The notes beneath the pieces are model-generated. The model did no database searches. It was not told where the DNA came from and saw nothing but the letters and a program-made list of their open reading frames with translations. Below are positions 1 to 8,450 of a stretch of DNA of 64,000 nt, one piece after another (within the stretch, counting starts at the first letter, position 1; every line of letters starts with the position of its first letter). The stretch is from Agrobacterium larrymoorei (lineage in GTDB: Bacteria; Pseudomonadota; Alphaproteobacteria; Rhizobiales; Rhizobiaceae). The stretch is taken from the NCBI RefSeq assembly GCF_030819275.1, contig NZ_JAUTBL010000002.1, forward strand, positions 312,501 to 376,500, in the 5' to 3' direction. A program made the position numbers and the translations under genes.

Positions 1-233
1 TCGATCACGGGATTGCGCTTTTCTATTACGGCATCTTTTCCGAAGCCGAAGCGCGCTTCGCCAACGGCAATGTTAAGCTGCATTACCTCAGCACATGGCG
101 CAACGTGCTGGAAGCGGCCCGTTCCGAAAAGCTGTTTGACGACAAGACCCTGTCGGAAGTGGAAGCCTTCCTTGACAACCCGCTGCCCTGGTCGGCGCGT
201 CACGGCGGCATCAGCGAATTGCCACAATCGTAA
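1..233 (+). CDS. pyrE: Orotate phosphoribosyltransferase, C-terminal part (cut by window edge)
   Basis: Only the last ~76 codons are present, ending in TAA at 231-233. The readable frame begins [12 protein letters not shown] and ends [14 protein letters not shown]. This matches the C-terminal end of the rhizobial type of PyrE as I remember it, where the [12 protein letters not shown] strand follows the PRPP-binding loop (off the window). PyrE makes orotidine 5'-monophosphate from orotate and PRPP in the cytoplasm, in de novo pyrimidine synthesis. The pathway partner pyrD lies at the other end of this window. The catalytic part is not visible, so the call rests on remembered family similarity of the tail. 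Confidence 0.7.
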   Translation, partial: DHGIALFYYGIFSEAEARFANGNVKLHYLSTWRNVLEAARSEKLFDDKTLSEVEAFLDNPLPWSARHGGISELPQS

Positions 234-318
234 TTTTGGCTGAGCCGTGCCTTGGATATTGACCCGGGCAAGGTGCTGCCGTTAAGCATCTAATCGATTT
301 AGATTTGGAGGAAATCGG

Positions 319-1245
319 ATGATCCTGTGTTGTGGCGAAGCCCTGATCGACATGCTGCCGCGTGAATCGACCAAAGGCGAGGCGGCTTTCGCCCCTTATG
401 CGGGCGGCGCGGTCTTCAACACCGCCATCGCACTCGGGCGTCTTGGCGTCCCATCTGCTTTCTTTTCCGGTATCGCCGACGACATGATGGGCGAGATTCT
501 GAAAGAGACGTTGCGCGCCAGCAACGTCGATTACAGCCTCTGCGCCTTCTCCAACCGCCCATCCACCATCGCCTTCGTCAAGCTGGTCGATGGCCACGCG
601 ACCTATGCCTTTTATGATGAAGGTACGGCAGGCCGCATGCTGTCGGAAAAGGATTTGCCGCATATTGGCGGCGAGTGCGAAGCGATGCATTTCGGTGCGA
701 TCAGCCTGATCCCCGAACCATGCGGCAGCACCTATGAAGCGCTCCTGGTGCGCGAGCATGAAAAGCGGGTCATCTCGCTCGATCCCAATATCCGTCCGGG
801 CTTCATCCAGGATAAGCAGACGCACATGGATCGCATCAACCGCATGGCGGCCATGTCGGATATCGTGAAATTCTCGGATGAGGATCTGGCCTGGTTCGGC
901 CTGAAGGGCGATGAAGACACGCTTGCGCGCCACTGGCTGCATCACGGCGCAAAGCTCGTCGTCGTCACCCGTGGCGCGGAAGGCGCTGTCGGCTACACCA
1001 AGCAGCTTCGCGTTGAGGTGCCAAGCGAACGTGTCGACGTGGTTGATACGGTCGGCGCGGGTGATACCTTTGATGCCGGTGTTCTCGCTTCCCTGAAACT
1101 CCAGGGTCTCCTCACCAAGCCCCAGGTCGCCGCGCTCACCGAAGACCAGATCGCCAAGGCGCTGACACTCGGCGCCAAGGCGGCTGCCGTGACGGTGTCG
1201 CGCGCAGGCGCTAATCCGCCTTGGGCGAATGAGATCGGGCTGTAA
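319..1245 (+). CDS. frk: Fructokinase, PfkB/ribokinase family
   Basis: A 308-residue cytoplasmic sugar kinase that probably phosphorylates fructose with ATP. The N-terminal MILCCGEALIDMLP strand and the GGAVFNTAIALGRLG glycine-rich segment (about residues 30-45) are PfkB signature 1. DTVGAGDTF at 243-251 is signature 2, with the catalytic Asp and anion hole. Length is normal for the family. A GGAGG sits 6 bases before the ATG. It follows pyrE by 85 bp and is followed 13 bp later by an acetyltransferase, so those two may be co-transcribed. Fructose as substrate is inferred from overall similarity; another hexose or 2-keto sugar is possible. Confidence 0.85.
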   Translation: MILCCGEALIDMLPRESTKGEAAFAPYAGGAVFNTAIALGRLGVPSAFFSGIADDMMGEILKETLRASNVDYSLCAFSNRPSTIAFVKLVDGHATYAFYDEGTAGRMLSEKDLPHIGGECEAMHFGAISLIPEPCGSTYEALLVREHEKRVISLDPNIRPGFIQDKQTHMDRINRMAAMSDIVKFSDEDLAWFGLKGDEDTLARHWLHHGAKLVVVTRGAEGAVGYTKQLRVEVPSERVDVVDTVGAGDTFDAGVLASLKLQGLLTKPQVAALTEDQIAKALTLGAKAAAVTVSRAGANPPWANEIGL

Positions 1246-1258
1246 GGCCTGCGACAGA

Positions 1259-1723
1259 ATGGACGAGACATTGGTCCGAGCGGCGCAAAAGAGCGATCTT
1301 CCAGCGTTGATCGACCTTTACCAGCATCTTTCGTCTGGCGATCGAGCTCCAGACTTGCCCGATGCCGAGGCGATATTCGATCAGTTTCTAGCCTATAGCG
1401 GCAGCGTGATCGTGGTGTGTCAGGTGGGCAGCGTTCTCGTTGGCTCATGTGTCTTGGTGGTGATACCTAACCTTACACGCGGCGGTCGGCGTTACGCGCT
1501 GATCGAAAATGTCGTGACGCATAGCGACTTTAGAAGGCAGGGGATTGGAAAGCGGGTTCTGGACTTTGCAACGGCTCATGCTTGGCAGGCTGGCTGCTAC
1601 AAGGTCATGCTGATGACAGGCTCCACGAGGCCGGAAACACATGCATTTTATCGAAACGCAGGGTTTGAACCTTCTAAAACCGGTTTTCAAAAGCGGCAAC
1701 TTCCGGCAAGGGGAGAGAGCTGA
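1259..1723 (+). CDS. GNAT-family N-acetyltransferase
   Basis: A 154-residue single-domain acetyltransferase. The acetyl-CoA pyrophosphate loop is RRQGIGKR at residues 92-99 (the Q/RxxGxG/A motif), followed by the usual helix and a late Phe-Tyr pair (HAFYRNAGF, 128-136) typical of GNAT motif B. I chose the ATG at 1259, 13 bp after the fructokinase stop; an in-frame upstream start at 1229 would overlap frk. The substrate cannot be told from sequence; small-molecule amines or ribosomal N-termini are both common for such proteins. Confidence 0.8.
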   Translation: MDETLVRAAQKSDLPALIDLYQHLSSGDRAPDLPDAEAIFDQFLAYSGSVIVVCQVGSVLVGSCVLVVIPNLTRGGRRYALIENVVTHSDFRRQGIGKRVLDFATAHAWQAGCYKVMLMTGSTRPETHAFYRNAGFEPSKTGFQKRQLPARGES

Positions 1724-1747
1724 ATCAGGTCCTGCCGACGACCGTCG

Positions 1748-2200
1748 TCAAACCCGGATCGCCGTTTCCTCTTTCGCTGTCCTGATCACCACCATCGTCA
1801 CGAAACGCGCGACATTCGTCTGGTCGCGAAACAGCCTGTCACATAAAGCGTCGAACTCCTCCATGTCGGTGAGACGCAGCATCAGCATCACATCCATATC
1901 GCCGGTGATCGCATAGGCATGCGTCACCGCTTCCTCGGTCCGCGCAAGATCGAGAAAGCGCCGCATTTGCTGTTCGCCGTGTAGCTTCAACTCGACCGAC
2001 ACCAGAGCCTTGATACCGCGCCCGGCCTTTGCCGGATTGAGAATGGCGACGATGCGGTCGATGATCCCGGATTTGGTGAGACGCTGAACCCGTCGCAGGC
2101 AGCTTGATGGAGAGAGGCCGATTCTCTCCGCCATCTCCACATTGGTGAGTGAAGCGTCTCGTTGCATCAGATTGAGAATTTTGCGGTCGATCTTGTCCAT
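1748..2200 (-). CDS. Lrp/AsnC-family transcriptional regulator
   Basis: A 150-residue regulator: MDKIDRKILNLMQRDA begins the N-terminal winged helix-turn-helix (recognition helix around LSPSSCLRRVQRL, 29-42), followed by a RAM domain (AYAITGDMDVMLMLR) that binds an amino-acid effector and builds dimers and octamers. The start is set at MDKIDRK because Lrp proteins begin there; an upstream extension is Cys-rich and atypical. It is transcribed divergently from a membrane protein at 2317, and the shared intergenic region carries an AT-rich dyad (2229-2245) of the kind these proteins bind. The probable target is therefore the divergent gene and its own promoter. Confidence 0.88.
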   Translation of the reverse strand: MDKIDRKILNLMQRDASLTNVEMAERIGLSPSSCLRRVQRLTKSGIIDRIVAILNPAKAGRGIKALVSVELKLHGEQQMRRFLDLARTEEAVTHAYAITGDMDVMLMLRLTDMEEFDALCDRLFRDQTNVARFVTMVVIRTAKEETAIRV

Positions 2201-2228
2201 CAGCCGATCATAAGCAGGAAGGAGAAAC

Positions 2229-2245
2229 TTGCAACAAAATTGCAA
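2229..2245. promoter_or_regulatory. Probable Lrp-type operator between divergent genes
   Basis: TTGCAA, five bases (CAAAA), TTGCAA forms a 17-bp dyad. It has an A/T centre and lies 29 bp before the lrp-like start and 72 bp before the divergent membrane-protein start. Size, symmetry and AT-rich centre agree with Lrp/AsnC sites; binding itself is inferred. Confidence 0.4.
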
Positions 2246-2316
2246 ACAGACGCAATCTTTGACCAAAAATGCCACTGGCCGCAGGCTATAGAATGGCCAG
2301 CCCCGAGGAGTTGCCG

Positions 2317-3285
2317 ATGCCGTTCTTTCAATCCCTGCTGCTGAAGTCGCGTGAAACGCTTGAGATCTATTGGCTACTGGTAAAGATCACAGTGCCGATT
2401 TCAGTGTTGACCGAGGTCCTGTCGCGATTGGGCGTTGTCGAAGCCATCGCTCCCGCCTTCGCGGCGGTGATGCACGCCGTCGGCCTTCCTCCAGAACTGG
2501 GGCTCGCGTGGCTGACTGCGATGCTGGTTGGTGTATGGGGTGCGGTACCCTTGATCTTCACACTCGTTCCGGTCTCGGAGCTTAGCACGGCGGATGTCAC
2601 GGTGTTTTCTGCTCTGGTTCTCTTCGCCCATGGACTGCCGCTGGAGCAGAAGATCATACAGAACGCCGGGCCGGGCATGGTGGCAACCACGACACTTCGC
2701 ATCGTCGGAGGTTTCGTTTATGCGCTCATCCTCCATCACCTGTTCCAGGCTACCGGCTGGCTGTCCGCCCCCGTCGCTCCGGCATGGGTGCCGGGCGCGG
2801 TTACACCAGATTGGTCCGTCTATGTCTGGGGACTGGCCGAAGCCATGGTGATGATGCTCGTCGTCCTGCTTCTCCTTTCATGGACGCTTGAAGTGCTGAA
2901 GATCACGGGCATCCTGGGCTTGATGATGAAGGCGATAGAACCCGTGCTGCGACTGGCTGGCATTAAAGGCGAGGCGGGGCATTTGACCGCGATCGGACTT
3001 TTCTTAGGTATTTCCTACGGCGCCGGTCTTCTGATCCGTGAAGCGAGGTCCGGCATCATTGCGCCACGCCAGATCTTCCTCTCCTGCGTCTTCATGGGAT
3101 TTGCCCACAGCATCATCGAGGATACGCTGGTGATGGTCTCGCTCGGCGCCGATGTCTGCAGCATCCTGATCGGGCGTGTCGTCTTTGCCATTGGCGCAAC
3201 AGCAGCCTTGGCGCTTTCTCTGGCAGCCATATCGGATCGAGCCTTCTTCGCACGGCTCTACAGAAGCCAGCCGCGAGACGCTTGA
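2317..3285 (+). CDS. Nucleoside-recognition (gate) domain membrane protein
   Basis: A 322-residue protein with about eight hydrophobic segments, for example AWLTAMLVGVWGAVPLIFTL and AMVMMLVVLLLLSWTL. Conserved small-residue stretches (GIKGEAGHLTAIGLFLG, GFAHSIIEDTLVM) resemble the nucleoside-recognition/gate domain family found in spore maturation and YjiH-like proteins. The ATG at 2317 is preceded by GAGGAG at 2305-2310 with good spacing; two upstream in-frame ATGs (2269, 2293) lack this. It lies divergent from the Lrp-like regulator, which suggests an amino-acid-responsive exporter or transporter. Substrate unknown. Confidence 0.65.
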   Translation: MPFFQSLLLKSRETLEIYWLLVKITVPISVLTEVLSRLGVVEAIAPAFAAVMHAVGLPPELGLAWLTAMLVGVWGAVPLIFTLVPVSELSTADVTVFSALVLFAHGLPLEQKIIQNAGPGMVATTTLRIVGGFVYALILHHLFQATGWLSAPVAPAWVPGAVTPDWSVYVWGLAEAMVMMLVVLLLLSWTLEVLKITGILGLMMKAIEPVLRLAGIKGEAGHLTAIGLFLGISYGAGLLIREARSGIIAPRQIFLSCVFMGFAHSIIEDTLVMVSLGADVCSILIGRVVFAIGATAALALSLAAISDRAFFARLYRSQPRDA

Positions 3286-3332
3286 GGTGAAACAGAATTC
3301 TCCACATTACCGATCGCGCAAAATCCAATTCG

Positions 3333-3361
3333 TTGAAATTCTGTGCATGGCGCCGAATATA
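3333..3361 (+). promoter_or_regulatory. Candidate sigma-70 promoter for the symporter gene
   Basis: TTGAAA (3333-3338), a 17-bp spacer and AATATA (3356-3361) lie about 65 bp before the chosen symporter start. Visual match only. Confidence 0.35.
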
Positions 3362-3424
3362 GGAGCAATCCTTTCCTTCACGCGTTAGATGCTCAAGCAT
3401 TCTCGCTTTCACGGAATTCAACAC

Positions 3425-4780
3425 ATGTCTGCTTCATCTTCCTCACAACGGACGCAGAGGCCGTTCTACGCGTCCTTCGGTTTCCAGGTTTTCGCCGCCA
3501 TGGTGGTTGGCCTTGTCCTTGGCTACGTTGCTCGCGAAATGGGTTCCACGGAGGCCGGGCCGAACTGGCTGGTCCAGGCGCTCTCCACGGTCGGCTCCAT
3601 CTTCGTGCAGTTGTTGCGCGCGCTTGTGCCACTTCTGATCTTTACCGCCATCGTGGCCAGCATTGCCAATCTGCGCGAGCTGAACAATGCAGCACGCCTT
3701 GTCTGGCAGACGCTGCTCTGGTTCGCCATTACCGCGCTGATCGCAGTGTTGATCGGCATCACGCTCGGCCTTCTCATCCAGCCCGGCCTCAACACCGGCG
3801 TAGAGGCAACTACGGCGGCGGCACCCTCCACCACCGGCTCATGGCTGGATTTCTTAAAGGGTCTGATCCCTTCCAACATCCTCGGCCTGCAGGCCTCGAC
3901 CAAGGTCACGCAGACGGGAGCCACCACGGCGCTGAACTTCAACGTTCTGCAAATTCTGGTCGTCTCTATTGCGGTTGGCATTGCAGCCCTTCAAGTAGGT
4001 GAGAAGGCCGAAGCCTTCCTCTCCTTCAATCGTTCGCTGCTCGCCATCACCCGCAAGATGCTCTGGTGGGTTATTCGCCTGACGCCGATCGGAACGATCG
4101 GTCTGCTCGGCAATGCGGTCGCCGTTTACGGCTGGGAAGCGCTCGCCTCACTCGGCTGGTTCTCCGCCGCGATCTATATAGGCCTCGCCATCGTTCTCTT
4201 TGTCGTCTACCCGGTGATCCTGGCGGCAAACGGGCTGAACCCGGTGCGCTTCTTCGCAGGCGCATGGCCGGCAATCCAGCTCGCCTTCGTCTCCCGCTCG
4301 TCCATCGGCACTTTGCCGGTGACGGAACAGGTGACCGAGCGCAACCTCGGTGTGCCAAGGGAATATTCCGCCTTCGCCGTGCCGCTTGGTGCGACCACCA
4401 AGATGGATGGCTGTGCTGCGATCTATCCGGCGATCTCCGCCATCTTCGTCGCCCAGTTCTATGGTCTGCCGCTTGGCATTCAGGAATATGTGCTGATCGT
4501 CTTCGTTTCGGTGCTCGGCTCGGCGGCAACGGCGGGACTGACGGGTGCGACCGTGATGTTGACGCTGACCCTCTCGACACTCGGCCTGCCATTGCAGGGC
4601 GTCGGTCTGCTGCTTGCGGTCGACCCCATCCTCGATATGGGCCGCACCGCGGTCAATGTCGCAGGCCAGGCGCTGATCCCGACGATTGTTGCCAAGCGTC
4701 AGGGCATCCTCGATCAGGCGGCCTATGATCGCCATGAAGGCATCGACGCGCTCGATCCGGCAGCAACGCCGGCGGAGTAG
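3425..4780 (+). CDS. Dicarboxylate/amino acid:cation symporter (DAACS, SLC1 family)
   Basis: An inner-membrane secondary importer of 451 residues. Diagnostic elements are SRSSIGTLPVTEQV (the serine-rich HP1 hairpin), GATTKMDGCA (the NMDGT-equivalent motif of TM7) and DPILDMGRTAVNVAGQ (TM8, with the Asp and Arg that bind the acidic substrate and ions). Glutamate, aspartate, succinate and similar acids are the usual substrates, driven by Na+ or H+. The TM7 motif has Lys-Met-Asp-Gly-Cys where most relatives have Asn-Met-Asp-Gly-Thr, so the ion site may differ. No strong ribosome site is seen; an earlier start at 3389 is possible. It does not look like canonical DctA, so no symbol is given. Confidence 0.85.
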   Translation: MSASSSSQRTQRPFYASFGFQVFAAMVVGLVLGYVAREMGSTEAGPNWLVQALSTVGSIFVQLLRALVPLLIFTAIVASIANLRELNNAARLVWQTLLWFAITALIAVLIGITLGLLIQPGLNTGVEATTAAAPSTTGSWLDFLKGLIPSNILGLQASTKVTQTGATTALNFNVLQILVVSIAVGIAALQVGEKAEAFLSFNRSLLAITRKMLWWVIRLTPIGTIGLLGNAVAVYGWEALASLGWFSAAIYIGLAIVLFVVYPVILAANGLNPVRFFAGAWPAIQLAFVSRSSIGTLPVTEQVTERNLGVPREYSAFAVPLGATTKMDGCAAIYPAISAIFVAQFYGLPLGIQEYVLIVFVSVLGSAATAGLTGATVMLTLTLSTLGLPLQGVGLLLAVDPILDMGRTAVNVAGQALIPTIVAKRQGILDQAAYDRHEGIDALDPAATPAE

Positions 4781-4799
4781 GTGTACTCGCGAGCGCTCA

Positions 4800-4838
4800 G
4801 AAAGCCCGCCCTGCAAAGCAGTCGGCGGGCTTTCTTTT
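4800..4838. terminator. Bidirectional intrinsic terminator
   Basis: An 11-bp perfect stem (GAAAGCCCGCC with GGCGGGCTTTC) and a 13-base loop, followed by TTTT, lies between the convergent symporter and AraC-type genes. Confidence 0.85.
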
Positions 4839-4846
4839 GGGCACTG

Positions 4847-5821
4847 TTACGCGTGATGGCTGATCGAGGATGAAAGAGCGCTCGGCGGATGGCCGACGAT
4901 GCGCTTGAAGGCGCGGCTGAAGGCAGCCTGGGAACCATAGCCAAGCTTCACCGCCGCCGTTTCGATCGGCATCCTCTCCTTGCCGATCCATTGCATGGCA
5001 AGACGCATACGCAACTCGGTGAGGTAGCGCACCGGCGTCATGCCGGTCACCTCCAGAAACCGCTCGGCAAAAACGGAGCGCGATGCGCCCATCACGCCGG
5101 CCAGTTCCGCGAGAGTCCAATCATGGCCGGGATTGTTGTGGATCGCGAGAATGACGCGACCAAGACGAGGGTCGCGAAGCGCGGCCACCCAGCCGGAGGA
5201 ATCGCCGCAACCGCATTCCACCCAGGCCCGCACGATAAAGGCGGCGACGACATCGGCAAGCCGGGCGAGAATACCGGCAAAGCCGGCGCGCGCCTGGCGG
5301 GTCTCCCGCTCCATCGCTTCCAGCATGGGAAGAAGTTCCGGATAACGCGAGGTGAGCGTGTTGACGAACATCACCTCGGGCATCAGCCCGGTGATCGGAT
5401 GCATGGCTCCGAGATCGAATTCCATGCAACCACTAAACACCAGCACGCGCTCTTCGCTCGGCACATCGGGTTCGCAGGTCTTGATGGCGCTGACGGAGTT
5501 ACAAAGAGGTGCGGCATCCAGCGAGCGGATGTTCTGGCAGGCAATATCAGGATCGGAAAGCAGCGCATGCGGCCCGCCACGCGGTAGCAAAACTGCATCG
5601 CCCGCATCCATCTTATGCAGCATACCGGAGGAGGTACGAAGATAGACCGGTCCGCACGCCACGAAATGAAACTGCGCGCGACCTTCTACTTCACCGAAGG
5701 AAAACCCGAAGGGAGCGGAAGCCTCGATGCGGCGATAATCCAGTCCGACGAGCCGCATCCCCATCAACAATTCGCTGATGAGATCGGGTGAGGGCTGATT
5801 TCCGGACGTTTGATCAAACAT
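4847..5821 (-). CDS. AraC-family regulator with N-terminal cupin domain
   Basis: A 324-residue regulator. The N-terminal half is a cupin-like sensor (HFVACGPVYLRTSSGM, then DAGDAVLLPRGGPHALL), as in AraC_binding/cupin_6 proteins. The C-terminal 100 residues hold two helix-turn-helix motifs (TLAELAGVMGASRSVFAERF and IETAAVKLGYGSQAAFSRAF) and the family ending. I start at MFDQTSG (5821) because longer versions would run into the divergent exporter promoter. Divergent arrangement with the MFS gene 78 bp away suggests it controls that exporter in response to a small hydrophobic molecule or drug. The effector is unknown. Confidence 0.85.
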   Translation of the reverse strand: MFDQTSGNQPSPDLISELLMGMRLVGLDYRRIEASAPFGFSFGEVEGRAQFHFVACGPVYLRTSSGMLHKMDAGDAVLLPRGGPHALLSDPDIACQNIRSLDAAPLCNSVSAIKTCEPDVPSEERVLVFSGCMEFDLGAMHPITGLMPEVMFVNTLTSRYPELLPMLEAMERETRQARAGFAGILARLADVVAAFIVRAWVECGCGDSSGWVAALRDPRLGRVILAIHNNPGHDWTLAELAGVMGASRSVFAERFLEVTGMTPVRYLTELRMRLAMQWIGKERMPIETAAVKLGYGSQAAFSRAFKRIVGHPPSALSSSISHHA

Positions 5822-5898
5822 GGCGGATTTTGTGGCATGGATCGTCCGGAAAGTCGAGTCTATGCTTCTGCCATCCTCTCCTCCCAAAGGACATACCG

Positions 5899-7101
5899 AT
5901 GAACCCGACACCTGTTTCAAATCCCGCCGCGGATGACCCCGAGGCGCCCGCCTGGGGCGCCGTCATCTCCATGGCGCTTGGCGTCTTCGGGCTGGTCACC
6001 GCAGAATTTCTGCCGGCAAGCCTCCTCACACCCATCGCCGCAGACCTCGGCATCACCGAAGGTGCAGCCGGTCAGGCGGTCACCGTGACCGCCGTTGTCG
6101 GCATGGTGGCCAGCCTCCTGATCACATCCGTCGCGCGTCGCATTGATCGGCGACACCTGATGATGATCTTTTCGGCCCTCCTCGTCATCTCTAACCTGAT
6201 GGTGGCGGCGGCTCCCGGTCTGATGATACTTCTGATCGGACGCTTGCTGCTTGGCGTGGCGCTCGGTGGTTTCTGGGCCATGTCCACCGCAATCGTCATC
6301 CGGCTGGTCCCCGCAGCCAGCGTGCCCCGGGCACTTTCCATGATATTCAGCGGCGTTTCGGCAGCAACCATCGTTGCGGCACCCGTTGGCAGCTATGTGG
6401 GTGAGCTCGCAGGCTGGCGCTTCGTTTTCGTGCTGACGGCATTGCTCGGTGTGGCCGCTTTCTTCGCACAGTTTTTCACCCTGCCGAAGCTTGCCCCGAC
6501 AGGAACCAGCAGCATCAAGACACTTGGTGTTGTGCTGAAGAGGCCTGGTATTGCGCTCGGCCTTGTTGCGGCGACGCTGGTTTTCGGCGGCCATTTTGCC
6601 TTCTTCACCTATCTGCGTCCCTATCTGGAAGCTGATATCGGTGCGGGCATCGGCATGGTCTCCGCCCTGCTGCTCGGCTTCGGACTGGCCAATTTCGTCG
6701 GCACCCTCGTTGCCGGATCACTGATCAGCCGCAGCCTGAAAATGTCACTCGCAGCGCTTCCTCTTTTCATGGCGTTGATTGCAGTTCTTTTGGTAACGAC
6801 GGCGCCGCCTTTGCCGCTTGCCGCAGTCCTCGTCGCCTTCTGGGGCTTCCTCTTTGGCGCCGTTCCGGTCGCCTGGTCCACCTGGCTGGCGCGCACCATT
6901 CCAGATGAAGCAGAAAGTGCCGGCGGTCTCCTTGTCGCCTCCATCCAATTCGCCATTGCCATGGGTGCGGCAGTCGGCGGCATCATCTTCGATCTCAGCG
7001 GCGCAGTGAGCGTCTTCGGCACCAGCGGACTGATCCTCGCTCTTGCCGCCATCGGCATCATGGTCGGCGTGCGGTCGCGGCCAGAAGCCAGCATGGCGTA
7101 A
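5899..7101 (+). CDS. MFS exporter, DHA1 (AraJ/YdhP/SotB-like)
   Basis: A 400-residue, 12-helix major facilitator. TAEFLPASLLTPIAADL in TM1 and the GRLLLGVALGGFWAMSTA segment of TM4 are typical of the sugar-efflux/drug DHA1 group; the loop 2-3 basic motif is RRIDRRHLMM. AAAGGA precedes the ATG at 5899. It is divergent from an AraC regulator that probably controls it. Export of a sugar, arabinose-like compound or drug is known for relatives; the actual substrate cannot be read from sequence. Confidence 0.82.
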   Translation: MNPTPVSNPAADDPEAPAWGAVISMALGVFGLVTAEFLPASLLTPIAADLGITEGAAGQAVTVTAVVGMVASLLITSVARRIDRRHLMMIFSALLVISNLMVAAAPGLMILLIGRLLLGVALGGFWAMSTAIVIRLVPAASVPRALSMIFSGVSAATIVAAPVGSYVGELAGWRFVFVLTALLGVAAFFAQFFTLPKLAPTGTSSIKTLGVVLKRPGIALGLVAATLVFGGHFAFFTYLRPYLEADIGAGIGMVSALLLGFGLANFVGTLVAGSLISRSLKMSLAALPLFMALIAVLLVTTAPPLPLAAVLVAFWGFLFGAVPVAWSTWLARTIPDEAESAGGLLVASIQFAIAMGAAVGGIIFDLSGAVSVFGTSGLILALAAIGIMVGVRSRPEASMA

Positions 7102-7122
7102 GGAAAGGCCAAAACTGACATC

Positions 7123-7153
7123 AAAAGCCGGGGAGATCCTTCCCGGCTTTTTC
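7123..7153. terminator. Bidirectional intrinsic terminator
   Basis: AAAAGCCGGG pairs with CCCGGCTTTT across a short loop, with A and T runs on the two sides. It sits 22 bp after the MFS stop and 90 bp after the convergent LacI-type gene. Confidence 0.85.
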
Positions 7154-7242
7154 TGTTGGAATGTCAGTGTGTTTACCGGGCCATGCCCGGCCACGGCCAA
7201 GTCATGAAATCGATGGCGAGTGACCCTCGCTGGAAACCGAGA

Positions 7243-8286
7243 TCATGACTGGATGGTGGATGCTCCCAAAAATCGCGCAGTCGACTTTCTCGGGATAAGG
7301 GTCGGGGCGGATACGAGAATGCGGTTGTCGCGCGGGGCGGTGGTGTGGGTGAGCAAGTCGAGCGCGTGAGAGGCAATCTGGTCGAAGGGAACGCGCAACG
7401 TCGTGAGAGGCGTCGAAAGATGGCTGACGATGGGGATGTCGTTGTAGCCGATGAGCGAAATGTCATCGGGGACAGATAGACCCATCTTGTTCAGCGCGGA
7501 GAGCGCCCCGATGGCGGTATTGTCGTTCACGGCAAAAATAGCCGAGGGTCGACAGTCGAGCGACATGAGCGTCTGCACCGCTTCGGCGCCGGACTGGATT
7601 CCGAATGTCGACGGCACGATGAGGGCGGGATCGACCGGAATGGATGCTTCGGCCAGCGCCTGCTTGTATCCTTCAACACGGCCGGTGGCGCTGGAGGCGT
7701 AATTTGGCCCGGCGATCACGCCGATCCGTTGATGTCCGAGATCAAGCAAATGGCGTGTCGCCAGATAGCCCCCCAGTTTATCATCACCAACGGCGGAGAG
7801 GCTATGATGATCCGTTCGCAGCGCAAGCACATAAGGTACGCCACGCTCGTTCAGTTCATCCGGGAAGGTGTCGCCGTCACGCGCCGTTGAAAGAATAAGG
7901 CCGTCGACACCGCGGTTCAGCAGCGATTCCGCGGCTAGGCGGTCCGCTTCCGGATTATCTTCCGTGGTCGCCACGATGGCGAAACGACCGGTTCGGGCAC
8001 AGGCTTTGACGATCGCCTCATAAAGCATCGCCATCACCGTATCCGTCAACCGAGGCACAATGACGCCGATCGTCATCGTACTGCCACGCCGCAGACTGGC
8101 CGCGGAGACATCCCTCACATAGCCAAGCTCCGCGGCGATTTTCCGCACGCGCCGCGCCGTCTCGCTGTCGGACCGCGGAAGCCGTTCGTCCAGAATGCGC
8201 GATACGGTCGATTTCGATACGCCTGCGGCAGCCGCCACGCTGTGAACCGTGACTCGGGGCTGACGCGAACGCTCTCTTGATTCCAT
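7243..8286 (-). CDS. LacI-family transcriptional repressor
   Basis: 347 residues. The N-terminal LacI helix-turn-helix (VTVHSVAAAAGVSKSTVSR, residues 12-30, plus hinge helix ending near 60) is followed by a periplasmic-binding-protein-like sensor (IGVIVPRLTDTVMAMLYEAI; AIFAVNDNTAIGALSAL; DISLIGYNDIP). It is divergent from a DHDPS-family enzyme and MFS importer, and a 30-bp near-perfect palindrome with a central CpG covers that promoter (8371-8400). This makes it the local repressor of that catabolic unit. The inducer is probably the sugar acid or its breakdown product (inference). Confidence 0.9.
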   Translation of the reverse strand: MESRERSRQPRVTVHSVAAAAGVSKSTVSRILDERLPRSDSETARRVRKIAAELGYVRDVSAASLRRGSTMTIGVIVPRLTDTVMAMLYEAIVKACARTGRFAIVATTEDNPEADRLAAESLLNRGVDGLILSTARDGDTFPDELNERGVPYVLALRTDHHSLSAVGDDKLGGYLATRHLLDLGHQRIGVIAGPNYASSATGRVEGYKQALAEASIPVDPALIVPSTFGIQSGAEAVQTLMSLDCRPSAIFAVNDNTAIGALSALNKMGLSVPDDISLIGYNDIPIVSHLSTPLTTLRVPFDQIASHALDLLTHTTAPRDNRILVSAPTLIPRKSTARFLGASTIQS

Positions 8287-8350
8287 TTCTCTTTTTCCAT
8301 TCCAGCTCTGGTGCTGAGCACTCGACGATCACATTGCACGAAAAATGCCG

Positions 8351-8379
8351 TTGACTCCAGAATAATAAAGATCGATAAC
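8351..8379 (+). promoter_or_regulatory. Promoter of the LacI-controlled catabolic unit
   Basis: TTGACT (8351-8356), a 17-bp spacer and GATAAC (8374-8379) lie upstream of the enzyme gene at 8451. The -10 hexamer falls inside the palindromic operator. Confidence 0.55.
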
Positions 8380-8400
8380 GGGAACGTTCCCATTAACGAT
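8371..8400. promoter_or_regulatory. LacI-family operator
   Basis: A 12-bp perfect core GGGAACGTTCCC (8380-8391) is embedded in a 30-bp palindrome with only two mismatched base pairs (8375/8396 and 8379/8392), starting ATCGAT and ending AACGAT. The central CpG is typical of LacI/GalR operators. It covers the -10 region, so binding would block transcription. Confidence 0.75.
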
Positions 8401-8450
8401 CCCAACTGCTGATCGATAGAGGACAGTAGCTGATAAGGAGGAGAAATCAG

